Source of the DNA: Lunularia cruciata
Taxonomy: Eukaryota; Streptophyta; Marchantiopsida; Lunulariales; Lunulariaceae
Length of the DNA stretch: 64,000 bases
Direction: 5' to 3'
Assembly: GCA_948567375.1 (NCBI GenBank)
Contig: OX419759.1
Coordinates: 43,873,493 to 43,937,492, forward strand
Part shown: positions 21,561-32,790 of the stretch, one piece after another
How positions within the stretch are numbered: position 1 is the stretch's first letter
Layout: the number at the start of each line of letters is the position of its first letter
The notes under the pieces: model-generated
What the model was told of the DNA's origin: nothing
Seen by the model: only the letters and a program-made list of their open reading frames with translations
Database searches by the model: none
Made by a program: the position numbers and the translations under genes

Positions 21561-23480
21561 TTTAGAATGGTGATCAGAGTATTGGTGGTCTTGACCCGAG
21601 GTTCTTTGAGTTTACCCATCTTGGCTTGGATCAGATCCTTGACTTTGGATTGAATATCAGGTGGAAAAACTAGAGGCGTTGTCTTTGTGTCCTCTTCCAA
21701 ACTCATCTCACAAGTTCTTTGTATTGCCTCTTGAATTTCCTTCTGCTTTGGCTTTGGCTTTGGCTTTTGTCAAAATTTTCTCCTCCTTATCACAAAGGAT
21801 TGCTTTTGGATGTAGATGCTTTGCTTTTCTTGAAGATGAAGACTTAGTACTCACTTTTTTGAGGTCATGCTTCTTCTTCCCTGGGTGTGTTGCAACTCAC
21901 AATAATTCCAGGTCTGGCAATTCTCTTTCTGCAGCCAGACCACCTTCTTGAGGCCTTTGTTTCTCAAGAGAAATGAAATTCACCGTGGCATGTCCTTTTG
22001 ACTGAAGTGCCACTTGCTCAGGAGTTTGTACATACTTGACTAGAGGCTTCAGGATGGGTAGTTGAGAGCATTGACTTCCAACATGCCCCGAATCTTTACA
22101 ATTTCCACATAGTGGAACATACCTAATCTGCTACCTCAGCTCAAGGCAATTTGGAGACCAATGGCCCATAGAGCTACAATTATAACATGCTCCAGCTGCA
22201 ACATTTGAGGCTTGTTCAGGTTGCTCATCGGTGGTCTTTGTGGAGGAGCATTGATGTTATACTCTCGGGATCCATACCTCAGACCTTGTTACAATGTGCT
22301 TGCTTGAGGCTATACCTCTTGGGCCTGGTATACTACCTTTTCTTCCTCATTTTGGTCCAAACCTGGGACCAGTCAATCTGCTATATTGGAAATGCAGTCC
22401 GGGTCAAACAGTCCAGGTCGGCATGGCATGACTTGCCATATGCAGTGCACCATACATTTGTTCTTTCAAAGTAGTTTCTGAACTTTACGTTCTTTTCCCA
22501 ATCCAAATCATTGTGTGCCATGAAGACACTCATATCATAATCAACTTCCTAGAATCATTCCAAGAAATTTTCTTTCAAGTGTGTCCAGTCTGCTGGTTTA
22601 AACCCACTCTGGGTTACATGAGCGTACTAGCTCTTGGACTTCTTTTGAAGTAGTCTTGGGAAAATCTGCGACCAATCAACAGAGTCATGCTTCTTGTTGG
22701 CAAAAGTAAATGACTTCAAATTCCTTGATGAATTCATCAGGATCTTCATCTTGTTTCATACCCTTGTTTTTTTGGTAGGCCTGTCGGGTGACAAGTAACA
22801 AAGTCATTCTCTAACTTTGAGGAGTAGGCTGTGGTAGTGTGGAAATTGATGGACCTGAGGTACTGGCTGGTGATTGTTTGTCTGGTTCAGCCCAAAGGTT
22901 CCAATTTACCAAGTTGAAATTTGGGTCTTTGTTGACATGTTGTTCTTCTGTAGGTACAGCGACTTCAACCTGAGTTTGAGAAAGAGGCTCAATATCTTCA
23001 GTTTGGTCTTTAGGGTCCCTTCAAACTAGTCAAGGAATTGTGTGTAGGATATATTGACACTCTTCATCCGTCAAAATCCGTGTTGTCTTCTCACAAATAA
23101 TTTTTTTTAGATAACCGGCTCCCTTAATAGCTTTGGAGGAAGTTGGTGTATTGGGTCACAACACATATGTCTGTCTGCTTGCATCTTTCTTCTACTTGGG
23201 ATTTGTGGATGCAAAGTAGCCTCACCACCCAATCTCATATTTCTTTCATTTTTCATTTGAGGTCCTTCAAGGCTTCTCAAAATTTGTGAAGAAGTTGCAA
23301 ATCCAACACTTCCATCTCAGATTTGTCAATGGTGAATTTTCTCTTTTGGCATTCTTCTTCTTCACAGTCCAAAATTTGCTTACAAGCCCTCTCTTCCAAT
23401 TGATCTTGCAATGCAGACATCCATATTTGTTGGACACTTAGCTTTAGATTTGGCTTTGTATTCTTCCACTCCCACGATTT
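21561..23480 (-). pseudogene. R1 deletion derivative: gag
   Basis: Gag remnant homologous to 10500-12820. Knuckle remnants are near 22200-22100. The N-terminal part (23591-23277 frame) reads KPNLKLSVQQIWMSALQDQL then Lys/Glu-rich sequence. Stops are frequent. Gag without pol would make the element non-autonomous even before the point mutations. Confidence 0.65.
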
Positions 23481-23502
23481 GTATCCCCAGTAGTGGTGCC
23501 AA
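23481..23502 (-). other. R1 primer binding site (tRNA-Asp-like)
   Basis: The minus strand reads TGGCACCACTACTGGGGATA just inside the LTR end. It agrees with the recalled tRNA-Asp complement at TGGC, CC and GGGGAT. Together with the copy at 12823-12843 it suggests an ancestral tRNA-Asp primer. Confidence 0.6.
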
Positions 23503-23510
23503 AAATCATG

Positions 23511-23988
23511 TGACACCCAGCAAGTATCACTTTTGCGGTAATCAGCAAGTAATGCTCCATTCCCATAGAGATAGAATGTAGAACTGGTCAATTACAAAGT
23601 AAAATGTCACAAAAAGTTCTTCTTGGTTGCATCTTTAATCTCTTAGGTAGAAACCACACCCAAAAGAGAGTAACAAGTGCTCAATTTTTTCATTCTTGTC
23701 ACAAACACCCCTAATCACAATACATCCATCTCTTCCCATTTCAACTTCAATTGTGATAATTCAATTCTCCTTAAGAAGGCTACTTCACTATGAAATGACT
23801 TTGCCTCAGAATTGTGTTCCACCCCTCCACTGAACGCACAACTTCCTCAATCAAAGCTGCTTTGCATCAGTCCAATGTTGCACTCACAATTGCAGAATAC
23901 TACCAATGTTACAATTCTTCACAAATCTGTCAAGGCATTGCTTAGATTGCTATCCATTCAGGATCAAACACATAGAATGAAATCAGAA
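23511..23988 (-). mobile_element. R1 LTR (truncated) between third ORF and PBS
   Basis: Minus-strand LTR ending GGGTGTCA at 23511. Homology to LTR 12853-13569 is lost at about 23988, so roughly 240 bp of its 5' part are missing. On its upstream side lies third-ORF sequence and on its downstream side PBS and gag, so one LTR separates two partial elements. Confidence 0.7.
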
Positions 23989-23989
23989 A

Positions 23990-26190
23990 AGGATCAATGG
24001 ACTTTGCTTTTCTCTTTTTTGAGTCTCTTGCACCAAAAGCTTCATTTTATGTAGTCTCACCTCCTCCAACTTTACTTTGGTGTTAGTACTCAACATCACC
24101 TTCAAAGTCACAATGACAACTTTTATTGTACCCGACTCACTTCTCGGAACTATCTTCTTCTTACTTCTCTCTACTTCTAACTCATTTCAGTACATCTTCA
24201 ACTCATCCTCAAATTCTGCCTTCAGTGCTTCCTTCTCCTCCACATACTAGACTAGTTGGGATTCCACACTTCTGATCAGACCTTGCAACCTTTCTTCCTC
24301 TCAATGTCTAACAGTCAGCTCTTGTTGCCAAGCTTGGTTCTTCTATGCTGCACTCTTTCCTAGACTCTCCAGCTCTTGATCCATCACTACACCAATGGCT
24401 TTTGAGTGTATGATTTCTAGCCTTGCATTAGGGAATTCACCCTTCATCTTCTTGAACAACACCTTTTGCTCCTTCTCTTTACTACGCTTTGAGAAATCCT
24501 TCTGTAAGTTATCAAAACTCTTCTTCCAAAGAACTGCCTCAACCCAAAGTTCTTCAGCTTCCCTCTCTCCTTGGGTTAACTTTCTACTGAACTCCAAGGT
24601 CTCTTCACTCAAGTACCTCACGACTTGCAGCTCATCCTTCACTCCACTATGCTTTTTCTTCAACTCCTCTTTCTTCTTTTGCAGCTGCACTAACAAAAGA
24701 TATATGATCTTTGATAGATATTTGACTCCAATGTATCCTCCTTCATTGTCTTTTCTGTCTTTGTCTTTGGTTGGCACTTCTTAGGGTAGTGCTTTACCCC
24801 AAAGACGTGATCTCTGTACCTTCAAAGTTACTTCATCCAAGCTTTCTCCCTCCTCTTTGGTTTTGCTCAGCCCTACAGCTAAGACTTGCACACTTCTCTT
24901 TGATCTTGCTGCCTTGGGAATGCCAAGGTAGGATCTCCTGCTTGTTCATCTTCTACTCTACTGTAGGTAACTCCAAAAAAGGCTTGTCTCTTCCTTCCAT
25001 GTGAACTATCGCCTCGTGGAACTCCCATTCTTCTTCTCCAGTCTCTTTGTCCATTGATTGTTGGACGTCTGGCTGTCCTTCACTCTTGCTCTTGGACTCC
25101 ACACTCTATAGAGTGAACTCTTTTTCTTCTCCCAAGTCCTCACACTTGGCCTCAACTTCTCCTTCCAATTCTTCCTCTAAAGATGGGTCCTTCACTACCC
25201 CCATCTCTGGCTTCAGATTCAGCCTTCTTGTCTTCTGTGGCTATATTCTTCTTTTGGGCCTACTTCTCTTTCTTGGCCTGGGAATGTCCATCAACACTAT
25301 CTTCTCCTTTCCGCTCTTGAGGTAGTGGTCATTGCCTTCATGGACTCACTTGATATAGTACTACTCATCTCCATGTGTACCTCTTGGTAAATTGGGGTTA
25401 AAGTGAGACACCATTCTTCCTCTCTCCTCTGAGCTCAGTAAGTTTAACCCAAAGTAGAAATGGTTTGCAAAGAGTACAAAGTAATGGGGTGGCAGGTCCA
25501 TTCTCCAACTATCAATCATCTTACCTACTTGCTTGGGCAATTGGGCAAAGTGAATTGAGCAAAATGTTGTAAACACTTTGCCCAATTCAATACCTCTCTT
25601 ACAAACATCTGGTGAACAAACACCGCTTGCTGCATCATTACATAGGTGGTTTGCTCTGGCCTAAACATGGCCATCATTTCAATAAATATCCCCATTCATA
25701 TCAGGTCTCTATTGCTATCTACCTTGTACTTGTTGTTGGTGCAAGGCACATTGAAAGAATTCCTCACCTTGGTAGTTTCTTCTGAAAAATCACACTTCCA
25801 ATAAAAGGTGATTTCTCCTATTTCCCCTACTTCTTTCCCCAAGACTAGTCTCCAATCCAACTCAATCCATTGAACCTGATTTCCTCTCTTTCCCTTTGTC
25901 TTGGAACCATCTTTGCAATTGTTTGCATCAATTTTTGCCATGAACACTAGAAAGCTCAAATTCCAATTCCATGCCAGAAAGGGGATGCAAAGTTTGCTCA
26001 AGACTTTGATCCTTCCCACTAAATCTAATCAATGAATTGCAAGACCTCATTGCATTCTGCTTACTTCCCTTTGGTGGCATCGTGTGTTTCCTTACTCTTG
26101 GTCTTTGAAAGATCAAACCCTTTCCAAAACCCAAGATTCTAACTCCTTCGGGACAACTATTAGAAGGCATGGGATATCATTGTGACATTT
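23990..26190 (-). pseudogene. R1 third ORF, minus-strand copy
   Basis: Homologue of 17346-19990. The start region (26170-25928) reads CPEGVRILGFGKGLIFQRPR; 26019-25696 carries NSFNVPCTNNKYKVDSNRDL; 25585-25361 reads LPKQVGKMIDSWRMDLPPHY. The coiled-coil part (24777-24343, 144 open codons) contains LQKKKEELKKKHSGVKDELQ. The C-terminal end is missing at the truncated LTR. Stops and frameshifts are common, but conserved blocks survive in both copies. Confidence 0.6.
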
Positions 26191-26194
26191 CAAA

Positions 26195-26612
26195 ACTCCC
26201 TCAACAAAGTCTCAATCTTATAGTATTTTTCTGATTGTACATTCTTTAGTCAATCTACAATCAACACTCAAATTTTGGGTGTCTATTTTTTGTCACTCTC
26301 AATGTCATCTTGATCCCAAGGTAGTCATTTTCTTTACTTGTACTTTCTTGATTGGCTAGACTCAAGGAAAATTTGTTATATGTTCTTCAGATTGGGTTGC
26401 ACATCTTGAAGCAAAGTCTCTTTACTTTAGTTCCATACTTCCTTAAGTCTATCCCAAGTCCTTCTAAATCTGACCTAAGGTCAACTTTGAGTGTATGCGA
26501 GACAAGCAATTCTTCTCTTTTCTTCCTCATTTAGCCTTCCTATGGCTTTAACAATGCATTTCTATAAAACTCATAAAAAACAAAAAATGTGGGTACCACA
26601 GTTTCTCACAAA
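26195..26612 (-). repeat. R1 spacer copy 1 (minus)
   Basis: Spacer from the third-ORF start to the pol end (GTGGGTACCACA at 26612). It matches 4240-4595 and the reverse complement of 16927-17340. Confidence 0.65.
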
Positions 26613-27102
26613 TCAACCCCATGACTTGGCTTGTGATTCTAATCCCCTCAAGACAACTCAAAGGAACAGAATATCACTTCTGTATTGCAAAGTTCCCTCA
26701 ACAAAGTCTCAATTTTATACTTCTTTGGTTTACAATCATTCCTCAATCAAGCCGTAATCAAAACTCACACATTCTGCATGACTTTCTCCTATCACTCTCA
26801 AATTTATCCCAACACAAAGTAGCCATTTTCTTCATGTACCTTCTTGGTTGGTATGGCCTGAGTCAAAGTGGCTAAGGTGTCTTTGGATAGGGTTGATTAT
26901 TCTGATGTAAAGAAGCCTTACTTTGGATCTACCACCCTTCCAAACTGATCCAAGTTCTTCTTCATTTGACACAAAGTCAACTTCCTCATGTCTGATCCAA
27001 ACCCACAATTCTTCTCTTCCTTCTTCCATTTGGCTTCAATTTTGTTCCAACAATTCACTTCTTCTCTAAAAACAAAAAAAAACAAAAGTTGTGCGTACCA
27101 CA
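26613..27102 (-). repeat. R1 spacer copy 2 with short third-ORF start (minus)
   Basis: A second spacer in tandem, ending GTGCGTACCACA at 27102, preceded in minus orientation by ~80 bp of third-ORF start (26690-26613, a frame like GIRITSQVMG). The two units are too diverged to be a recent duplication. Confidence 0.6.
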
Positions 27103-27104
27103 AC

Positions 27105-27745
27105 TACTAAACCAAACTATCATGAAACATACTTGATATTGACATTGACACATTTAGGATCATAATGATTGCTATTGCATTGTTCCTGATATAGAATTCA
27201 ATTCATGTATACATATAAAATCACAAATTGACCATAAACACAAATGTGGATAACAAAATGATGAAGCTTGGAATTTTGCACAAGCATGAGTTGAACTGAA
27301 CTTGTATTATGTTGAGGTAATCACCCTTATACCTTCTACTACAACAAGATGGGGTGCATGTATGGCTATTCAATGCAATGATCCTCAAATTAACCTCTAG
27401 ACCAATTGATACTAATCCTTATATAACTACTCTACCTTACCAAATTAATGTTGCAATGGCACCAACCCCACTGCATACTCTACTAATTACAAACTTCCAG
27501 CTAGACATTGGAAGAATGGTTGTGATGACATGGCACTAGAAAAATTGTCATATTGCACATGACCATTGTCCTCCCCACCTTTATGTGCATGTCATTTACT
27601 TGATTGGTGCTTCCTCCATTAACATCATATACCCATTGGCAGGACATCATGGTGATGCTTGACTATTATGATCTCCCACCATAATAAGGTCTGACTCTGA
27701 TGACATGATAGTTTTGATGGCCAAACAAATCTGATAGTTGGGGTA
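27105..27745 (-). repeat. R3 LTR-like repeat (partial)
   Basis: Matches 50530-51110 in the same orientation: the GCTTGGAATTTTGCACAAGC region, the TTGTATTATGTTGA stretch, and CATTGGAAGA with what follows. The 3' end of the unit, the GGGAACAACCTGTCC region seen in other copies, is missing here; R1 spacer abuts instead. Confidence 0.6.
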
Positions 27746-27754
27746 TAACAATTG

Positions 27755-29040
27755 CACCAGAGTGTATATGTGTATTGATATAGCCAATCTCTAATTCCTT
27801 GACACACTTGGCTTTTTATGCATTTTTGGATCAATTCATCAACATGCTCCTTGTATTCTTCCAGCTCTTGGCTGACCTTGGTTAAGATGCTATTTAACTT
27901 TTTGTGGATATGTTTCCACCACTTCACATCTAATTTGGCCAATTGCTCAACTGAATACTTCTTTGTCAGCAAAGCATGTATCTACAACTTCAACTCCCAG
28001 AGCTTTGCATGATGATCTAGAGTTAATACCACCACTCCTACTTGAGTCTTCAGCTAGTTTGAGGTATCCTCCACTATTGTGATCACCCGCATCCGCTCAT
28101 TGTCCAAAGTATTTCAAATACATGGCACCACCATATCTGCCTCTTGCTTGATCTGCACATGGAGGATTTTCTCATGGTCCTTGTGGCCATTGATGATCAC
28201 AGTCAGTTCCTAAATGTGCATTTGGACCTTTTTGACCTCTATGTCGAGGGACTGCTTGTCCTTGGCACTCTAGTTGCAGAGAACCTTTAGTTCTTGCTTG
28301 AGAGATGCCACCTCCTCATCTCTAGTACTCAATTGCTCTTTGTGCTTCTTCTTCATCTCCTTCTCATGATGCTTGAACCTCCCTTTCAGGGTTAGCAAAT
28401 TGGAGTCCAAGTTGGAGATTCATTGTCATGCTCCTGATATCTCCTTCTTCATCAGGTCCATCTCCTTGTCCTTCTCCTTCAACTTCTCTTCTTGGGCCCC
28501 TTTGTAGTCCACAAATGTTTGTTCATGTTGGGTAGTACTAGCCTTCATTACTACGAGCTTGGCCTTCACTAAGAGCAGCTCCACTTGGTACTATTCCAAC
28601 AAGGTGTTGTTATCTTTCTTCCACGCCTTGTGGTTTGTGGACAAGGCATCTTATCCCCTCTTGCTTGTGATAGCTTTGCATCCTTATCTATGAGAGCATC
28701 CTCTAGTTCAAAAACTAACAATAATTTGGCACTTGGAAGCATTTCCTGTTGTCAAGTCCAGCCTGCTAGAGTTCAATCATTGTGACAACTTCTTCCTCTT
28801 GTAGCCATAGACCCTCTTCCCATTGGCACAAGTTCATGAGCCTCCAACTGATCCAACTCCTGCTCTTGGTATTGGCAATGCCCTCAAAGCTCAGTAAGTT
28901 CAGCCTCTAGGTGTGCAATTCTAGCATGGGCCTTGGTCAACTCCTTCTAAGCTCCAAACTTCTCCCAAACAACCTTCTAAATTTGATAGAGTAAAAACTC
29001 TATCAAACACTTGGAATCCATCATGGTTGGGGCCACTACC
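27755..29040 (-). pseudogene. R3 coiled-coil ORF
   Basis: Degenerate Lys/Glu-rich reading frames on the minus strand. Readable pieces include KLNSILTKVSQELEEYKEHV (near 27880), HEKEMKKKHKEQLSTRDEEV (near 28330) and ELTKAHARIAHLEAELTEL (near 28930). Heptad-like spacing suggests a long coiled coil. It precedes the R3 LTR-like unit in the same orientation, as the R1 third ORF precedes its LTR. The block near 27970-28100 recurs at about 52430-52630. Stops are frequent. Confidence 0.5.
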
Positions 29041-29469
29041 CCAATACAAATGATGCATGCCCTCCATGGCTTTGTATACATGCACCAACATGTAAACAAA
29101 CTAAGTTAAGAAGGGTGTTTATTCATAGGGTAATTTAGCCTTGGCTCCTTGTAGGATAGTGCCGTGGAGTGCAGTCGGACTGGCCCTTATTTCTTCCTAT
29201 TGTGGTGTCGGGGCCACTTCCCATTCTTGTTGGTGACCACTAACAAGTGTTGTGACCAACAAGTGATTGGTGAATAAGTGAATAGCTTTCTAGCTACTTG
29301 TCATTTTATATTTCTCTATACCTGCCTTTCCCTTCTTCTTGTGCTTTGATAGAGATTCTCATTAAGCATTGTAATTGTTGTGTGTGTTTGATGCTCAGTG
29401 TACTCACAATTACCTGGATGTGACAACTTGATGGAACTCTATGTGCTGTAGTGTTGCAATACTCTAAAA
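29041..29469. other. No recognised gene
   Basis: I see no match. A TGGTGACCACTAACAAGTG / CCAACAAGTGATTGGTGA short direct repeat occurs near 29230-29275. Confidence 0.3.
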
Positions 29470-29749
29470 TGCGCAGATTGACTGAAAGACTGACACGAAG
29501 AACAACTGGACTTGTGAAAAGACAATACATTGAAGGGGTAGAACGCTTTTCTTTAGAAGAAGTACCAACAAGATCTTTGGAAGGAGCGTATGCCTTCTGA
29601 AAGGGAACTTGTCTTCAAAAGAAGATCTTGCCCTTCTTGCAAAGAGAAAATATTTGCTTTTGGGAGGGAAGTACATACATATTTGGAGTGACTTTCAGAA
29701 TTAGCACTGATGTGCTGAAACATCACTCTCCGAACCTTCTTTGGAATTA
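29470..29749 (+). pseudogene. Unrecognised coding-like frame with one internal stop
   Basis: From an ATG at 29470 the frame reads MRRLTERLTRRTTGLVKRQY and continues for 93 codons to TAG with a single internal TGA near 29600. Its composition differs from the R1 and R3 frames. I do not recognise the product; it may be an old exon or chance. Confidence 0.25.
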
Positions 29750-29892
29750 GACCTTCCCCATGTTAGTGATTTTACTTTGTTTGTTCTGCAATGTGCCTTC
29801 TCTTTTGGGAGTTGTTCCTGCCCAAGAGGATAATGACTAAAATAATAAAGAACTAGAAAAGTGACATATCTATGTGAACTAATTGTTATTTA

Positions 29893-30073
29893 GCAATACG
29901 GTGCTATGAAGTGCGTTGTTACAAAGCCCTTCGATAAGCTCTTGCAACCGATAGATAGGGGAGAGCAGGCTCGATTTTGCAAAGCTCATCTTATTGCAAA
30001 ATACGTGGTGGTGTTGTGCAGTCGAGTGGCCGCCCTTCAAGAACGCTTGTGCAGTGGTCATCTAATCTCGGCG
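29893..30073 (+). pseudogene. Unrecognised coding-like segment after a possible splice acceptor
   Basis: After TTGTTATTTAG (possible 3' splice site, AG at 29891-29892) an open frame of about 60 codons contains KCVVTKPFDKLLQPIDRGEQ and ends in TGA. The composition looks protein-like, but I recognise no family and no partner exon is proven. Confidence 0.25.
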
Positions 30074-30296
30074 TGATAAAGAATTTGGCACAGATGACTC
30101 ACAATGAGTGACTATACCTTAATTCCATTCTCGTAACAAGGAATTATCTTCTTTGCATTTGTAGTATCTCAGGTTACATATTCTCATGAAAGAAGAGACT
30201 TGTGATAAATATGTTGGAATAGCGAGATATTCGAGCTGTTGGGAATAAGCGGAGAATTTCTGCCGTATTGTCATGTGCAAGTGCTTTTTCTAGTCA

Positions 30297-30549
30297 AGAA
30301 TACTATTGGCAAGAACAAAAAATAACGGGCTCCCCCGGTTGAGTGAGATTTTGCATGAATGGATGTATGCTATCGAACATCTGCTAGTGGAGAGAGTGAC
30401 TCTCCACAAGGAAATGAGGCAAGGCGAGAATTGGGCTTCCAGAACGACTGGCGACATGAACGCGCGAGAACAAAAGCATCCAGAGCCCATTATCCAATTC
30501 ACACCTTTTATCACTCAACAATCCACTGTGTCAGTTAGAATCTCTTGAG
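30297..30549 (+). pseudogene. Unrecognised coding-like segment
   Basis: Open for 83 codons after TTTTTCTAG, a plausible acceptor that is in phase with the frame. It encodes LSEILHEWMYAIEHLLVERV and a polar tail, ending in TGA. No ATG start is present, so it would have to be an internal or last exon. Function unknown. Confidence 0.25.
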
Positions 30550-30649
30550 CTTGTTCGACGTGAAAATCCCCGAACTCAGTTGGGAAACTTGTTCTTTCCC
30601 ATAAACAGCTTATGCTACATATCTAACCAAGCTCGAGAGACATCTGTGA

Positions 30650-30866
30650 CCACCCTTTCCTTGCTACAGGTATATCTCTCATCAGTTAAAACCCACTCTA
30701 GAAGTATAAGGTTAAATGCCTTTAAAATTTGTGCTTGTTTCTTATGAGAAAGATTATTATCCACCCTTTGTACATGTTTGTCCCTCATCAGCTAAAAACC
30801 CACTCTAGAGTATAAAATTTAATGCTTTAAACCGTTTGTGCTTGTTTATTATCCGAAAGGTTATTC
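30650..30866. repeat. Diverged tandem duplication, period 111 bp
   Basis: Unit 1 starts CCACCCTTTCC at 30650 and unit 2 CCACCCTTTGT at 30761. Both contain CTCATCAG, AACCCACTCTAGA and TTTGTGCTTGTTT in the same order. Confidence 0.8.
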
Positions 30867-31222
30867 TATAGACTGTGAATGATGTAGGACAATGGATATA
30901 ACGTACTGTTTGCAAGCCGGAATTTGATAGAGTAACGGTGGTTAATTGCGTCCCCAACAGAAGTTTGAATTTTGAATTTGTACCTGTGATTTAGAAATTG
31001 TATCGGCAGTTTAGGGTTTGAGGTCAATCATAGAAATGGAGGGTACATATTCCTTTCTGTTTCTTAACACAGTCTGTCTTCTGGACTTTACATTCTCGCG
31101 TTAGCATATCCAGGGTTTAAAAAACTGTCATTGATTGAACCTTTGAATCGCAATTTCTCAGATTACACATTATTCCAATCTAGTTTCCATCGAGTTTACT
31201 CACTTTCAAGCACATCATCAAG

Positions 31223-31732
31223 ATGTTACTCAGCGAGTCCAGCTCGTTCTTCACTTGGACAGAACTGGAAGTAATAGTGGTGACTTTATTACTTGTTTGT
31301 GTATCGTCAGGATTTATACCTTTCTTTTTGCAAAGATTGTGTGCTTGGATGGAGACAGCATTGCGCACTCAGGCTCTCAGTTGGAAGCTAATCTATATGA
31401 TGGTTAGCAACTTCAAGCCACAGTGGATATGGACTTATCTGCAACAGGAGTCAACCATAGCAGCACTACTTGCTTGTGCTATGTACGGTCTCGTAGTGCC
31501 GCAAGTGCCAATGGCAGTGGTCCTTGTCCTTTCCATGGTTTTATTTCAATTTTTTAAATCTATCGCTCTTCATCAATGTGGGATGTCCAATGCGCGGCTT
31601 CCTTTGGAGAATGTCATTCAGTACATTGAAGACTCTCGAGATTTACAGGACAATTGTCAAGCATCTGGAAGTACCATAGCACCACTGATACCGATTACTG
31701 AATCTTCTGCGACACAGATACGTTCGCAGTAG
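31223..31732 (+). CDS. Hypothetical membrane protein, 169 aa
   Basis: Uninterrupted ORF from ATG (context AAGATGT) to TAG, outside any repeat I recognise. Residues ~15-39 (LEVIVVTLLLVCVSSGFIPF and on) and ~78-111 (IAALLACAMYGLVVPQVPMA and on) are hydrophobic enough for two or three membrane spans; the last 55 residues are polar. No known family is recognised. It may be a first exon: an AGAG/GTATCT donor-like site lies just after the stop. No second copy is visible in the window. Location in a membrane is inference. Confidence 0.4.
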   Translation: MLLSESSSFFTWTELEVIVVTLLLVCVSSGFIPFFLQRLCAWMETALRTQALSWKLIYMMVSNFKPQWIWTYLQQESTIAALLACAMYGLVVPQVPMAVVLVLSMVLFQFFKSIALHQCGMSNARLPLENVIQYIEDSRDLQDNCQASGSTIAPLIPITESSATQIRSQ

Positions 31733-32399
31733 TCTTCTCAAACAACTCAGAGGTATCTATCCGTTTGACTCGATACAGAAATTCCGCGATGCCCATACGG
31801 ATTGTACTGTGCATGTGCTTCATTATGTACTGTAAATGGCACTTGGATAACTTTTGCCAGCTAATTGCTTGCTTTACGCAAGTTTTATATTATTTTCCTA
31901 CTTGAGGCTGAGGTTCGTAAGCTACCGCGGTTGATATCCCCAGCCTTGTGGTCGGATAACACCTCTACCCATATTCTAAGAGCACTTCACGCATTTACAG
32001 GTCGAAGCTTCTTCAACACGCACAAAAGTTTTCTCAGGAGTGGAAATTTCATCACAGAAACAGACACTCGGCGTTCATCTGCTGAGTACTCCGAGAATAC
32101 TATCACTTCAACAATGGCGCGGAGATTCAGTCGCTTCCATTGCGATCCCCGATGTCATATAACAATTTGGCTGTCGCTAGTGAGATATACAAACCTCCCT
32201 TTATTGATCTATTCTGGATCTTAAAGTCCCATTAAAGGGTTGCTGGGCCATCACTAGATTCTTAGACACCGTGTACACCACAGATGCTACGAGGCAACAC
32301 GTATATGGAGTGGTTCGTCAACGCAACCAGGAGTACAGTCTCTCCATTACTAGTTTTAAGGTTAGTTGCAGAAACTATGTCTCATCCGCAGTCTGTAGT
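31733..32399 (+). pseudogene. Coding-like segments in shifting frames
   Basis: Between the membrane ORF and the candidate two-exon gene, protein-like stretches appear in different plus frames: GVHLLSTPRILSLQQWRGDS (near 32070), NNLAVASEIYKPPFIDLF (near 32165) and GNTYMEWFVNATRSTVSPLL (near 32290). Junctions would need frameshifts or unseen introns. I read it as a decayed or poorly resolved part of the same locus; no family recognised. Confidence 0.25.
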
Positions 32400-32790
32400 A
32401 ATGTGTTCGATTGTACTGGAGTCCACTCTATGAACCCTCTGACTTACACTGTTATCAATTGTTTCCCCAACTAGATTCAGCATCACCAAATACCTGGACT
32501 CTCCAGGATCCATGCTCAGACGAGGGAGGATATACCCATGGTCCGCGTCTATTTCATGATCGTTGGCGGGAGCAGAACCACAGTTACAACGTTCTCGCTG
32601 ATATGCGGATGCTGTAATATCAAGCGTCAACAACAACAAGGACATCATCCTGATTATCCGATATCTGGCCAGTCAAGGACGTGGGGAGCGTGTCCTGGTC
32701 AAGGTAGATATCCTCATAGTCGGGGTCAACTTTCTTGTCGTGCGCCAAGAAACCGCAGTCATAGTGTCCTGGCTGATCTACATGACAATC
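32400..32790. repeat. Diverged tandem duplication, period about 177 bp
   Basis: The stretch around 32495-32610 aligns with that around 32672-32790 (for example GGATATACCCATGGTC against AGATATCCTCATAGTC), with scattered substitutions and small indels. Both strands keep partly open frames through it, so the alignment alone does not decide the coding strand. Confidence 0.6.

Noticed and set aside
24395-24784. 129-codon plus-strand Ser/Phe/Leu-rich ORF
   Set aside because: Antisense shadow of the minus-strand coiled-coil third ORF.
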